Below are positions 46,448 through 57,293 of a DNA stretch of 64,000 nucleotides, in pieces. The DNA comes from Salvelinus alpinus. Taxonomy: Eukaryota > Chordata > Actinopteri > Salmoniformes > Salmonidae. The translations under genes and the position numbers were made by a program. Under the pieces are notes generated by a model. It made no database searches. It was given only the letters and a program-made list of their open reading frames with translations, and had not been told where the DNA came from. The DNA lies in assembly GCF_045679555.1 (NCBI RefSeq), contig NC_092091.1, forward strand, positions 79,562,144 to 79,626,143, given 5' to 3'. How positions within the stretch are numbered: the first letter of the stretch is position 1; each line of letters starts with the position of its first letter.

Positions 46448-48927
46448 AGCGCGAGAGGGAGAGGTGCCTCTAGCAGGTGGGGGAGGGGCCATACTGTGAG
46501 GGAGTGAAACAGGGATGAGGGAGGGAGAGGTGCCTCTAGCAGGTGGGGGAGGGGCCATACTGTGAGGGAGTGAAACAGGCATGAGGGAGGGAGAGGTGCC
46601 TCTAGCAGGTGGGGGAGGGGCCATACTGTGAGGGAGTGAAACAGGCATGAGGGAGGGAGAGGTACCTCTAGCAGGTGGGGGAGGGGCCATACTGTGAGGG
46701 AGTGAAACAGGGAGCATGGAGGGAGAGGTGCCTCTAGCAGATGGGGGAGGGGCCATACTGTGAGGGAGTGAAACAGGCATGAGGGAGGGAGAGGTACCTC
46801 TAGCAGGTGGGGGAGGGGCCATACTGTGAGGGAGTGAAACAGGCATGAGGGAGGGAGAGGTGCCTCTAGCAGGTGGGGGAGGGGCCATACTGTGAGGGAG
46901 TGAAACAGGCATGAGGGAGGGAGAGGTGCCTCTAGCAGGTGGGGGAGGGGCCATACTGTGAGGGAGTGAAACAGGCATGAGGGAGGGAGAGGTGCCTCTA
47001 GCAGGTGGGGGAGGGGCCATACTGTGAGGGAGTGAAACAGGCATGAGGGAGGGAGAGGTACCTCTAGCAGGTGGGGGAGGGGCCATACTGTGAGGGAGTG
47101 AAACAGGGAGCATGGAGGGAGAGGTACCTCTAGCAGGTGGGGGAGGGGCCATACTGTGAGGGAGTGAAACAGGCATGAGGGAGGGAGAGGTGCCTCTAGC
47201 AGGTGGGGGAGGGGCCATACTGTGAGGGAGTGAAACAGGCATGAGGGAGGGAGAGGTGCCTCTAGCAGGTGGGGGAGGGGCCATACTGTGAGGGAGTGAA
47301 ACAGGCATGAGGGAGGGAGAGGTGCCTCTAGCAGGTGGGGGAGGGGCCATACTGTGAGGGAGTGAAACAGGCATGAGGGAGGGAGAGGTACCTCTAGCAG
47401 GTGGGGGAGGGGCCATACTGTGAGGGAGTGAAACAGGGAGCATGGAGGGAGAGGTACCTCTAGCAGGTGGGGGAGGGGCCATACTGTGAGGGAGTGAAAC
47501 AGGCATGAGGGAGGGAGAGGTGCCTCTAGCAGGTGGGGGAGGGGCCATACTGTGAGGGAGTGAAACAGGCATGAGGGAGGGAGAGGTGCCTCTAGCAGGT
47601 GGGGGAGGGGCCATACTGTGAGGGAGTGAAACAGGCATGAGGGAGGGAGAGGTGCCTCTAGCAGGTGGGGGAGGGGCCATACTGTGAGGGAGTGAAACAG
47701 GCATGAGGGAGGGAGAGGTACCTCTAGCAGGTGGGGGAGGGGCCATACTGTGAGGGAGTGAAACAGGCATGAGGGAGGGAGAGGTGCCTCTAGCAGGTGG
47801 GGGAGGGGCCATACTGTGAGGGAGTGAAACAGGCATGAGGGAGGGAGAGGTGCCTCTAGCAGGTGGGGGAGGGGCCATACTGTGAGGGAGTGAAACAGGC
47901 ATGAGGGAGGGAGAGGTACCTCTAGCAGGTGGGGGAGGGGCCATACTGTGAGGGAGTGAAACAGGGAGCATGGAGGGAGAGGTACCTCTAGCAGGTGGGG
48001 GAAGGGCCATACTGTGAGGGAGTGAAACAGGCATGAGGGAGGGAGAGGTGCCTCTAGCAGGTGGGGGAGGGGCCATACTGTGAGGGAGTGAAACAGGCAT
48101 GAGGGAGGGAGAGGTGCCTCTAGCAGGTGGGGAAGGGGCCATACTGTGAGGGAGTGAAACAGGCATGAGGGAGGGAGAGGTGCCATACTGTGAGGGAGTG
48201 AAACAGGCATGAGGGAGGGAGAGGTACCTCTAGCAGGTGGGGGAGGGGCCATACTGTGAGGGAGTGAAACAGGCATGAGGGAGGGAGAGGTACCTCTAGC
48301 AGGTGGGGGAGGGGCCATACTGTGAGGGAGTGAAACAGGCATGAGGGAGGGAGAGGTGCCTCTAGCAGGTGGGGGAGGGGCCATACTGTGAGGGAGTGAA
48401 ACAGGCATGAGGGAGGGAGAGGTACCTCTAGCAGGTGGGGGAGGGGCCATACTGTGAGGGAGTGAAACAGGGAGCATGGAGGGAGAGGTGCCTCTAGCAG
48501 GTGGGGGAGGGGCCATACTGTGAGGGAGTGAAACAGGCATGAGGGAGGGAGAGGTGCCTCTAGCAGGTGGGGGAGGGGCCATACTGTGAGGGAGTGAAAC
48601 AGGCATGAGGGAGGGAGAGGTGCCTCTAGCAGGTGGGGAAGGGGCCATACTGTGAGGGAGTGAAACAGGCATGAGGGAGGGAGAGGTGCCATACTGTGAG
48701 GGAGTGAAACAGGCATGAGGGAGGGAGAGGTACCTCTAGCAGGTGGGGGAGGGGCCATACTGTGAGGGAGTGAAACAGGCATGAGGGAGGGAGAGGTACC
48801 TCTAGCAGGTGGGGGAGGGGCCATACTGTGAGGGAGTGAAACAGGCATGAGGGAGGGAGAGGTACCTCTAGCAGGTGGGGGAGGGGCCATACTGTGAGGG
48901 AGTGAAACAGGCATGAGGGAGGGAGAG
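46448..48927. repeat. 66-bp minisatellite, tmem192 intron 4 (about 37 units)
   Basis: The unit contains GAGAGGTGCCTCTAGCAGGT, then GGGGGAGGGGCCATACTGTG and AGGGAGTGAAACAGGCATGA. GTGCC/GTACC and AGGCATGAGG/AGGGAGCATGG variants mark units. Two units lack the CTCTAGCAGG...GGGGCC segment (near 48180 and 48690), about 510 bp apart, which marks a duplicated block. The 22-codon period keeps minus-strand frames open for 600-775 codons. I regard these as non-coding. Confidence 0.96.
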
Positions 48928-48973
48928 GCGAGAGACAGCAACCAACCAAGCTGGCTCATGTTATAGTAGACTA

Positions 48974-49952
48974 TTAAATCAAATCAAATGTCACATTTGT
49001 CACATACAACAAGTGTAGCCATTACAGTGAAATGCTTGCTTACAAACCCTTAACCAACAATGCAGTTTTAAGAAAAATAAGTGTTATGTAAAATATAGAT
49101 GAGTAAAGTAACAAATAATTAAATAGCAGCAATAAATAACAATATTTAGACTATATACAGGGTATTACGGTACAGAGTCAATGTGGAGTCTATATACAGG
49201 GGGTACCGGTACAGAGTCAATGTGGAGGCTATATACAGGGTGTTACGGTACAGAGTCAATGTGGAGGCTATATACAGGGTGTTACGGTACAGAGTCAATG
49301 TGGAGGCTATATACAGGGGGTACCGGTACAGAGTCAGTGTGGAGGCTATATACAGGGGGTACCGGTACAGAGTCAATGTGGAGACTATATACAGGGGGTA
49401 CCGGTACAGAGTCAATGTGGAGGCTATATACAACGGGTACCGGTACAGAGTCAATGTGGAGACTATATACAGGGTGTACCGGTACAGAGTCAATGTGGAG
49501 ACTATATACAAGAGGTACCGGTACAGAGTCAATGTGGAGGCTATATACAGGGGGTACCGGTACAGAGTCAATGTGGAGACCATATACAGGGTGTTACGGT
49601 ACAGAGTCATTGTGGAGGTTATATACAGGGTGTTACGGTACAGAGTCAATGTGGAGGTTATATACAGGGTGTTACGGTACAGAGTCAATGTGGAGACTAT
49701 ATACAGGGTGTTACGGTACAGAGTCAATGTGGAGGCTATATACAGGGTGTTACGGTACAGAGTCATTGTGGAGGTTATATACAGGGTGTTACGGTACAGA
49801 GTCAATGTGGAGACCATATACAGGGTGTTACGGTACAGAGTCATTGTGGAGGTTATATACAGGGTGTTACGGTACAGAGTCAATGTGGAGGTTATATACA
49901 GGGTGTTACGGTACAGAGTCAATGTGGAGACCATATACAGGGTGTTACGGTA
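48974..49952 (-). mobile_element. CR1/Rex1-like LINE 3'UTR with a 39-bp expansion
   Basis: The minus-strand LINE terminus (TTTGATTTGATTT-type) starts at 48974. CATTACAGTGAAATGCTTGC and AACCAACAATGCAGTTTTAAG follow, then an array of about 20 units of 39 bp (49146-49951). The unit contains GGTACCGGTACAGAGTCAATG and CTATATACAGG, with a GTGTTACGGTAC alternative form. LINE copies usually carry only a few of these units, so this is an expansion of an existing short repeat. Confidence 0.8.
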
Positions 49953-50256
49953 CGTTCACGCAGATGAGCAGGGAACCTGGGCATCTTTCTTTTGGTGTTT
50001 TTAGAGTCAGTAGAAAGGCCTCTTTAGTGTCCTTCATAACTGTGACCTTAATTGCCAACCGTCTGTAAGCTGTTAGTGTCTTAATGACCGTTCCACAGGT
50101 GCATGTTCATTAATTGTTTATGGTTCATTGAACAAGCATGGGAAACAGTGTTTAAACCCATTACAATGAAGATCTGTGAAGTTATTTGGATTTTTACGAA
50201 TTATCTTTGAAAGACCGGATCTTGAAAAAGGGACATTTCTTTGTTTGCTGAGTTTA
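49953..50256 (+). mobile_element. Tc1-like element, one end only
   Basis: It ends in AAAAAGGGACATTTCTTTGT and GCTGAGTTTA, whose reverse complement matches the terminus AACTCAGC..AAAAGAAACGTCC at 63471. It is therefore a truncated relative of the element at the right edge. The left side abuts the 39-bp array with no visible terminus. No transposase frame remains. Confidence 0.75.
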
Positions 50257-50394
50257 GTACCTGTCTTGACGGCATCAAACTGGAAGAAGCTAATCAAGCT
50301 AGCTAACAATAGCTAGCTAGGCTAACTGAGGCTGTAGTGAATGAGCTGTCTCATCCTATAGTTCCAGATAACAACAACTCCAGTCAGAATATAA
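50257..50394. other. Unique intron sequence
   Basis: This is a short non-repetitive segment with an AGCTAGCTAACAATAGCTAGC inverted-repeat-like stretch near 50295. No coding potential is recognised. Confidence 0.5.
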
Positions 50395-51810
50395 ACAGCC
50401 TGTTGGCTCTTGGGGGTTGTAGCCTGTCCTTCTCCTTTTAATTCAGAATATAAAGTAGCAGCCTAGCTGTTGGCTCTTGGTGGTTGTAGCCCGTCCTCCT
50501 CCTTTTAATTCAGAATATAAAGTAGCAGCCTAGCTGTTGGCTCTTGGTGGTTGTAGCCCGTCCTTCTCCTTTTAATTCAGAATATAAAGTAGCAGCCTAG
50601 CTGTTGGCTCTTGGGGGTTGTAGCCCGTCCTTCTCCTTTTAATTCAGAATATAAAGTAGCAGCCTAGCTGTTGGCTCTTGGGGGTTGTAGCCCGTCCTTC
50701 TCCTTTTAATTCAGAATATAAAGTAGCAGCCCAGCTGTTGGCTCTTGGGGGTTGTAGCCCGTCCTTCTCCTTTTAATTCAGAATATAAAGTAGCAGCCTA
50801 GCTGTTGGCTCTTGGGGGTTGTAGCCCGTCCTTCTCCTTTTAATTCAGAATATAAAGTAGCAGTCTAGCTTTTGGCTCTTGGGTGTTGTAGCCCGTCCTT
50901 CTCCTTTTAATTCAGAATATAAAGTAGCAGCCTAGCTGTTGGCTCTTGGTGGTTGTAGCCCGTCCTTCTCCTTTTAATTCAGAATATAAAGTAGCAGCCT
51001 AGCTGTTGGCTCTTGGGGGTTGTAGCCCGTCCTTCTCCTTTTAATTCAGAATATAAAGTAGCAGCCTAGCTGTTGGCTCTTGGTGGTTGTAGCCCGTCCT
51101 TCTCCTTTTAATTCAGAATATAAAGTAGCAGCCTAGCTGTTGGCTCTTGGTGGTTGTAGCCCGTCCTTCTCCTTTTAATTCAGAATATAAAGTAGCAGCC
51201 TAGCTGTTGGCTCTTGGGGGTTGTAGCCTGTCCTTCTCCTTCTCCTTTTAATTCAGAATATAAAGTAGCAGCCTAGCTGTTGGCTCTTGGTGGTTGTAGC
51301 CTGTCCTCCTCCTTTTAATTCAGAATATAAAGTAGCAGCCTAGCTGTTGGCTCTTGGTGGTTGTAGCCCGTTCTCCTCCTTCTCCTTTTAATTCAGAATA
51401 TAAAGTAGCAGCCTAGCTGTTGGCTCTTGGTGGTTGTAGCCTGTCCTCCTCCTTTTAATTCAGAATATAAAGTAGCAGCCTAGCTGTTGGCTCTTGGTGG
51501 TTGTAGCCCGTCCTCCTCCTTCTCCTTTTAATTCAGAATATAAAGTAGCAGCCTAGCTGTTGGCTCTTGGTGGTTGTAGCCTGTCCTCCTCCTTTTAATT
51601 CAGAATATAAAGTAGCAGCCTAGCTGTTGGCTCTTGGGGGTTGTAGCCCGTCCTTCTCCTTTTAATTCAGAATATAAAGTAGCAGCCTAGCTGTTGGATC
51701 TTGGGGGTTGTAGTCCTTCTCCTTTAACTGTTAATTCAGAATATAAAGTAGCAGCCTAGCTGTTGGCTCTTGGGGGTTGTAGCCCGTCCTCCTCCTTTAA
51801 CTTTTAATTC
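50395..51810. repeat. 67-bp minisatellite, tmem192 intron 4 (about 21 units)
   Basis: The unit contains GGCTCTTGGGGGTTGTAGCC, then CGTCCTTCTCCTTTTAATTC and AGAATATAAAGTAGCAGCCT. GGG/GTGG and CTT/CTCC variants occur. Some units on the right carry an extra CTCCTT and form a dimer-like 140-bp period near 51240-51560. Confidence 0.95.
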
Positions 51811-51994
51811 TATTGTTTTAATTCCATCTTCCATTGATTTAGAATCGTCTCGGGTCCCAGATCAGGTCTGTGTTATTGGGGTGCAGGTGGATCAGTGAAG
51901 ACCATTACCCTGTAGCACTCAGCGCTGAACGAACAGCAGACAGACAGTGTGGTGTGGAATGTGTCACATCTCTACTGTCCAACTACTGCACTCA
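51811..51994. other. Unique intron sequence
   Basis: This non-repetitive stretch lies between the 67-bp array and the CT-rich tract. I recognise no exon or element. Confidence 0.5.
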
Positions 51995-52200
51995 TCCCCT
52001 TCATCTCTCCCTCTATCTCATCCCTCTCTCATCCCTCTCTCTCTTTCTCTCCCTCTCTCTCTCTGTCTCCCTCTGTCGCTCTCTCTCTCCCTCTCTCTCT
52101 CTCCCTCCCTCTCTCTCTCTCCCTCTCCCTCTCGCTCTCATCCCTCTCTCATCCCTCTCTCTCTTTCTCTCTCCCTCTCTCTCTCTCTGTCGCTCTCTCC

Positions 52201-52243
<43 letters not shown>

Positions 52244-52275
52244 CCTCTCTCTCTCTCTCCCTCTCTCTATATATA
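51995..52275. repeat. CT-rich microsatellite
   Basis: TCTCTC/CCCTCT runs include a repeated CATCCCTCTCTCATCCC block and end in TATATATA. Frames across it are low complexity. Confidence 0.95.
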
Positions 52276-52289
52276 TTTACCCTAAACAC

Positions 52290-52496
52290 ACACAAAGAAC
52301 TAAGCTTGAGAAATACTTCACATTCCAGAGAGAGAGACTTGCACATCGTTACAACACTGTATACAGCCTTAATATCACATATGAAATGTCTATATTCCTT
52401 TGGAACTTTTGTGAGTGTAATGTTTACTGTTCATTTTTCACAGTTCACTTCTGTTTATCTATTTCACTTGCTTTGGCAAAGTAAACATATGTAGGA
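52290..52496 (+). mobile_element. LINE 3'UTR fragment
   Basis: The end CACTTGCTTTGGCAAAGTAA plus ACATATG is the reverse complement of the older LINE's 3' region at 31745-31780. The preceding AT-rich 150 bp is consistent with its 3'UTR. Confidence 0.5.
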
Positions 52497-53264
52497 GCTC
52501 GGGAGAGGGAGGCTGAAGGAGTTCGGGAGAGGGAGACTGAAGGAGCTCGGGAGGGGGAGACTGAAGGAGCTCGGGAGAGGGAGACTGAAGGAGCTCGGGA
52601 GGGGGAGACTGAAGGAGCTCGGGAGGGGGAGACTGAAGGAGCTCGGGAGGGGGAGACTGAAGGAGCTCGGGAGGGGGAGACTGAAGGAGCTCGGGAGGGG
52701 GAGACTGAAGGAGCTCGGGAGGGGGAGACTGAAGGAGCTCGGGAGGGGTAGACTGAAGGAGCTCGGGAGGGGTAGACTGAAGGAGCTCGGGAGAGGGAGA
52801 CTGAAGGAGCTCGGGAGGGGGAGACTGAAGGAGCTCGGGAGGGGGAGACTGAAGGAGCTCGGGAGGGGGAGACTGAAGGAGCTCGGGAGGGGGAGACTGA
52901 AGGAGCTCGGGAGGGGGAGACTGAAGGAGCTCGGGAGGGGGAGACTGAAGGAGCTCGGGAGGGGGAGACTGAAGGAGCTCGGGAGGGGGAGACTGAAGGA
53001 GCTCGGGAGGGGGAGACTGAAGGAGCTCGGGAGAGGGAGACTGAAGGAGCTCGGGAGAGGGAGCTCGGGAGGGGGAGGCTGAAGGAGCTCGGGAGGGGGA
53101 GGCTGAAGGAGCTCGGGAGGGGGAGACTGAAGGAGCTCGGGAGGGGTAGACTGAAGGAGCTCGGGAGAGGGAGACTGAAGGAGCTCGGGAGGGGTAGACT
53201 GAAGGAGCTCGGGAGAGGGAGACTGAAGGAGCTCGGGAGGGGGAGACTGAAGGAGCTCGGGAGG
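52497..53264. repeat. 24-bp minisatellite just upstream of tmem192 exon 5
   Basis: The unit is GGAGCTCGGGAGGGGGAGAC plus TGAA, about 31 copies with GGGAGAGGG and GGGGTAG variants. It ends about 65 bp before the exon 5 acceptor. Eight codons per unit make long minus-strand frames (PSSFSLPL), which are not genes. Each unit contains a palindromic GAGCTC. Confidence 0.96.
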
Positions 53265-53328
53265 GGAGAGTAGGGAAAGACTGATTGGTAACGAGATAAT
53301 GTTGTCTGTGTGTTTTCTCTCTCTCCAG

Positions 53329-53422
53329 TCAGGGTGGTGAGATTCAACAGAGACAGAGCTGGTCCAGATATCAGTCAGGAGGAACCATCTAACTCCTACA
53401 ACACTACTGAGACTGGCTTCAG
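53329..53422 (+). CDS. tmem192: tmem192 exon 5 (cytosolic tail)
   Basis: The acceptor is TCTCTCTCCAG, and the donor CTTCAG|GTATAT is used in phase 2. It encodes VRVVRFNRDRAGPDISQEEP and SNSYNTTETGF. This matches the KIRRFN and P.DI.EEE...TSETGFR segment after helix 4 of TMEM192. The last 12 exonic bases (GACTGGCTTCAG) and the donor are the seed of the intron 5 minisatellite. Reading past this donor meets a TAA within five codons. Confidence 0.93.
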
Positions 53423-55684
53423 GTATATACACACCTAACCCTAGACTGGCTTCAGGTATATACACACCTAACCCTGGACTGGCTTCAGGTATATACACAC
53501 CTAACCCTGGACTGGCTTCAGGTATATACACACCTAACCCTGGACTGGCTTCAGGTATATACACACCTAACCCTGGACTGGCTTCAGGTATATATACACA
53601 CCTAACCCTGGACTGGCTTCAGGTATATACACACCTAACCCTGGACTGGCTTCAGGTATATATACACCTAACCCTGGACTGGCTTCAGGTATATACACAC
53701 CTAACCCTGGACTGGCTTCAGGTATATATACACACCTAACCCTGGACTGGCTTCAGGTATATATACACCTAACCCTGGACTGGCTTCAGGTATATACACA
53801 CCTAACCCTGGACTGGCTTCAGGTATATATACACACCTAACCCTGGACTGGCTTCAGGTATATATACACCTAACCCTGGACTGGCTTCAGGTATATACAC
53901 ACCTAACCCTGGACTGGCTTCAGGTATATACACACCTGACCCTGGACTGGCTTCAGGTATATACACACCTAACCCTGGACTGGCTTCAGGTATATATACA
54001 CACCTAACCCTAGACTGGCTTCAGGTATATATACACACCTAACCCTGGACTGGCTTCAGGTATATACACACACCTAACCCTAGACTGGCTTCAGGTATAT
54101 ACACACCTAACCCTGGACTGGCTTCAGGTATATACACACCTAACCCTAGACTGGCTTCAGGTATATACACACCTAACCCTGGACTGGCTTCAGGTATATA
54201 TACACACCTAACCCTAGACTGGCTTCAGGTATATACACACCTAACCCTGGACTGGCTTCAGGTATATACACACCTAACCCTAGACTGGCTTCAGGTATAT
54301 ACACACCTAACCCTGGACTGGCTTCAGGTATATATACACACCTAACCCTAGACTGGCTTCAGGTATATACACACCTAACCCTAGACTGGCTTCAGGTATA
54401 TACACACCTAACCCTGGACTGGCTTCAGGTATATATACACACCTAACCCTGGACTGGCTTCAGGTATATATACACACCTAACCCTGGACTGGCTTCAGGT
54501 ATATACACACCTAACCCTGGACTGGCTTCAGGTATATACACACCTAACCCTAGACTGGCTTCAGGTATATACACACCTAACCCTGGACTGGCTTCAGGTA
54601 TATATACACACCTAACCCTGGACTGGCTTCAGGTATATATACACACCTAACCCTGGACTGGCTTCAGGTATATACACACCTAACCCTGGACTGGCTTCAG
54701 GTATATATACACACCTAACCCTGGACTGGCTTCAGGTATATACACACCTAACCCTAGACTGGCTTCAGGTATATACACACCTAACCCTAGACTGGCTTCA
54801 GGTATATACACACCTAACCCTGGACTGGCTTCAGGTATATATACACACCTAACCCTGGACTGGCTTCAGGTATATACACACCTAACCCTGGACTGGCTTC
54901 AGGTATATATACACACCTAACCCTGGACTGGCTTCAGGTATATATACACACCTAACCCTGGACTGGCTTCAGGTATATACACACCTAACCCTGGACTGGC
55001 TTCAGGTATATATACACACCTAACCCTGGACTGGCTTCAGGTATATACACACCTAACCCTAGACTGGCTTCAGGTATATACACACCTAACCCTAGACTGG
55101 CTTCAGGTATATACACACCTAACCCTGGACTGGCTTCAGGTATATATACACACCTAACCCTGGACTGGCTTCAGGTATATACACACCTAACCCTGGACTG
55201 GCTTCAGGTATATATACACACCTAACCCTGGACTGGCTTCAGGTATATATACACACCTAACCCTGGACTGGCTTCAGGTATATATACACCTAACCCTAGA
55301 CTGGCTTCAGGTATATACACACCTAACCCTAGACTGGCTTCAGGTATATACACACCTAACCCTGGACTGGCTTCAGGTATATATACACACCTAACCCTGG
55401 ACTGGCTTCAGGTATATACACACCTAACCCTGGACTGGCTTCAGGTATATATACACACCTAACCCTAGACTGGCTTCAGGTATATATACACACCTAACCC
55501 TGGACTGGCTTCAGGTATATACACACCTAACCCTAGACTGGCTTCAGGTATATACACACCTAACCCTAGACTGGCTTCAGGTATATACACACCTAACCCT
55601 GGACTGGCTTCAGGTATATATACACCTAACCCTGGACTGGCTTCAGGTATATATACACACCTAACCCTGGACTGGCTTCAGGTA
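53411..55684. repeat. 33-bp minisatellite carrying the exon 5 donor, left part
   Basis: Units read GACTGGCTTCAGGTATATAC plus ACACCTAACCCT(A/G), 33 bp on average. Length variants lie in TATACACACC / TATATACACACC / TATATACACC. The first unit begins inside exon 5 and repeats its splice donor. About 67 units precede the Tc1-like insertion. Confidence 0.97.
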
Positions 55685-55686
55685 TA

Positions 55687-57291
55687 CAGTGGGGAGAACA
55701 AGTATTTGATACACTGCCGATTTTGCAGGTTTTCCTACTTACAAAGCATGTAGAGGTCTGTCATTTTTATCATAGGTACACTTCAACTGTGAGAGACGGA
55801 ATCTAAAACAAAAATCCAGAAAATCACATTGTATGATTTTTAAGTAATTAATTTGCATTTTATTGCATGACATAAGTATTTGATCACCTACCAACCAGTA
55901 AGAATTCCGGCTCTCACAGACCTGTTAGTTTTTCTTTAAGAAGCCCTCCTGTTCTCCACTCATTACCTGTATTAACTGCACCTGTTTGAACTCGTTACCT
56001 GTATAAAAGACACCTGTCCACACACTCAATCAAACAGACTCCAACCTCTCCACAATGGCCAAGACCAGAGAGCTGTGTAAGGACATCAGGGATAAATTGT
56101 AGACCTGTACAAGGCTGGGATGGGCTACAGGACAATAGCCAAGCAGCTTGGTGAGAAGGCAACAACTGTTGGCACAATTATTAGAAAATGGAAGACGTTC
56201 AAGATGACGGTCAATCACCCTCGGTCTGGGGCTCCATGCAAGATCTCACCTCGTGGGGCATCAATGATCATGAGGAAGGTGAGGGATCAGCCCAGAACTA
56301 CACGGCAGGACCTGGTCAATGACCTGAAGAGAGCTGGGACCACAGTCTCAAAGAAAACCATTAGTAACACACTACGCCGTCATGGATTAAAATCCTGCAG
56401 CGCATGCAAGGTCCCCCTGCTCAAGCCAGCGCATGTCCAGGCCCGTCTGAAGTTTGCCAATGACCATCTGGATGATCCAGAGGAGGAATGGGAGAAGATC
56501 ATGTGGTCTGATGAGACAAAAATAGAGCTTTTTGGTCTAAACTCCACTCGCCCTGTTTGGAGGAAGAAGAAGGATGAGTACAACCCCAAGAACACCATCC
56601 CAACCGTGAAGCATGGAGGTAGAAACATCATTCTCTGGGGATGCTTTTCTGCAAAGGGGACAGGACGACTGCACCGTATTGAGGGGAGGATGGATGGGGC
56701 CATGTATCGCGAGATCTTGGCCAACAACCTCCTTCCCTCAGTAAGAGGATTGAAGATGGGTCGTGACTGGGTCTTCCAGCATGACAACGACCCGAAACAT
56801 ACAGCCAGGGCAACTAAGGAGTGGCTCCGTAAGAAGCATCTCAAGGTCCTGGAGTGGCCTAGCCAGTCTCCAGACCTGAACCCAATAGAAAATCTTTGGA
56901 GGGAGCTGAAAGTCCGTATTGCCCAGCGACAGCCCCGAAACCTGAAGGATCTGGAGAAGGTCTGTATGGAGGAGTGGGCCAAAAAACCCTGCTGCAGTGT
57001 ATGCAAACCTGGTCAAGAACTACAGGAAACGTATGATCTCTGTAATTGCAAACCAAGGTTTCTGTACCAAATATGAAGTTCTGCTTTTCTGATGTATCAA
57101 ATACTTATGTCATGCAATAAAATGCAAATTAATTACTTAAAAATCATACAATGTGATTTTCTGGATTTTTGTTTTAGATTCCGTCTCACAGTTGAAGTGT
57201 ACCTATGATAAAAATTACAGACCTCTACATGCTTTGTAAGTAGTAAAACCTGCAAAATCGGCAGTGTATCAAATACTTGTTCTCCCCACTG
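55687..57291 (+). mobile_element. Tc1-like DNA transposon, 1605 bp, inside the minisatellite
   Basis: The ends are long inverted repeats of about 195 bp (55687-55883 and 57095-57291) starting CAGTGGGGAGAACAAGTATT. TA dinucleotides flank both ends. The two repeats differ by only a few bases. A TATAAAAG box lies at 56002. The internal transposase is broken. Repeat units of the same type lie on both sides, so insertion happened after the array formed. Confidence 0.95.
56055..57076 (+). pseudogene. Tc1-like transposase with two frameshifts
   Basis: The start at 56055 is followed by 15 codons and a TAG at 56100. A one-base loss in the AT-rich run before it puts the rest in another frame, open from 56120. 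That frame has paired helix-turn-helix motifs ([39 protein letters not shown]). The catalytic region follows with [20 protein letters not shown] and [14 protein letters not shown], the D, D and E positions of the Tc1/mariner nuclease. A second frameshift near 56980 in an A run replaces the last 30 or so residues. The protein is therefore not functional as read, although the nuclease residues remain. Confidence 0.9.
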
Positions 57292-57293
57292 TA

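Noticed and set aside
46328..48672. 612- and 775-codon Pro-rich minus-strand frames
   Set aside because: They arise from a 66-bp repeat with two frames open at once over the same DNA, and they end in unrelated intron sequence.
52464..53564. 366-codon minus-strand frame crossing tmem192 exon 5
   Set aside because: It is built from 24-bp and 33-bp repeats antisense to a confirmed exon, a frame artefact.
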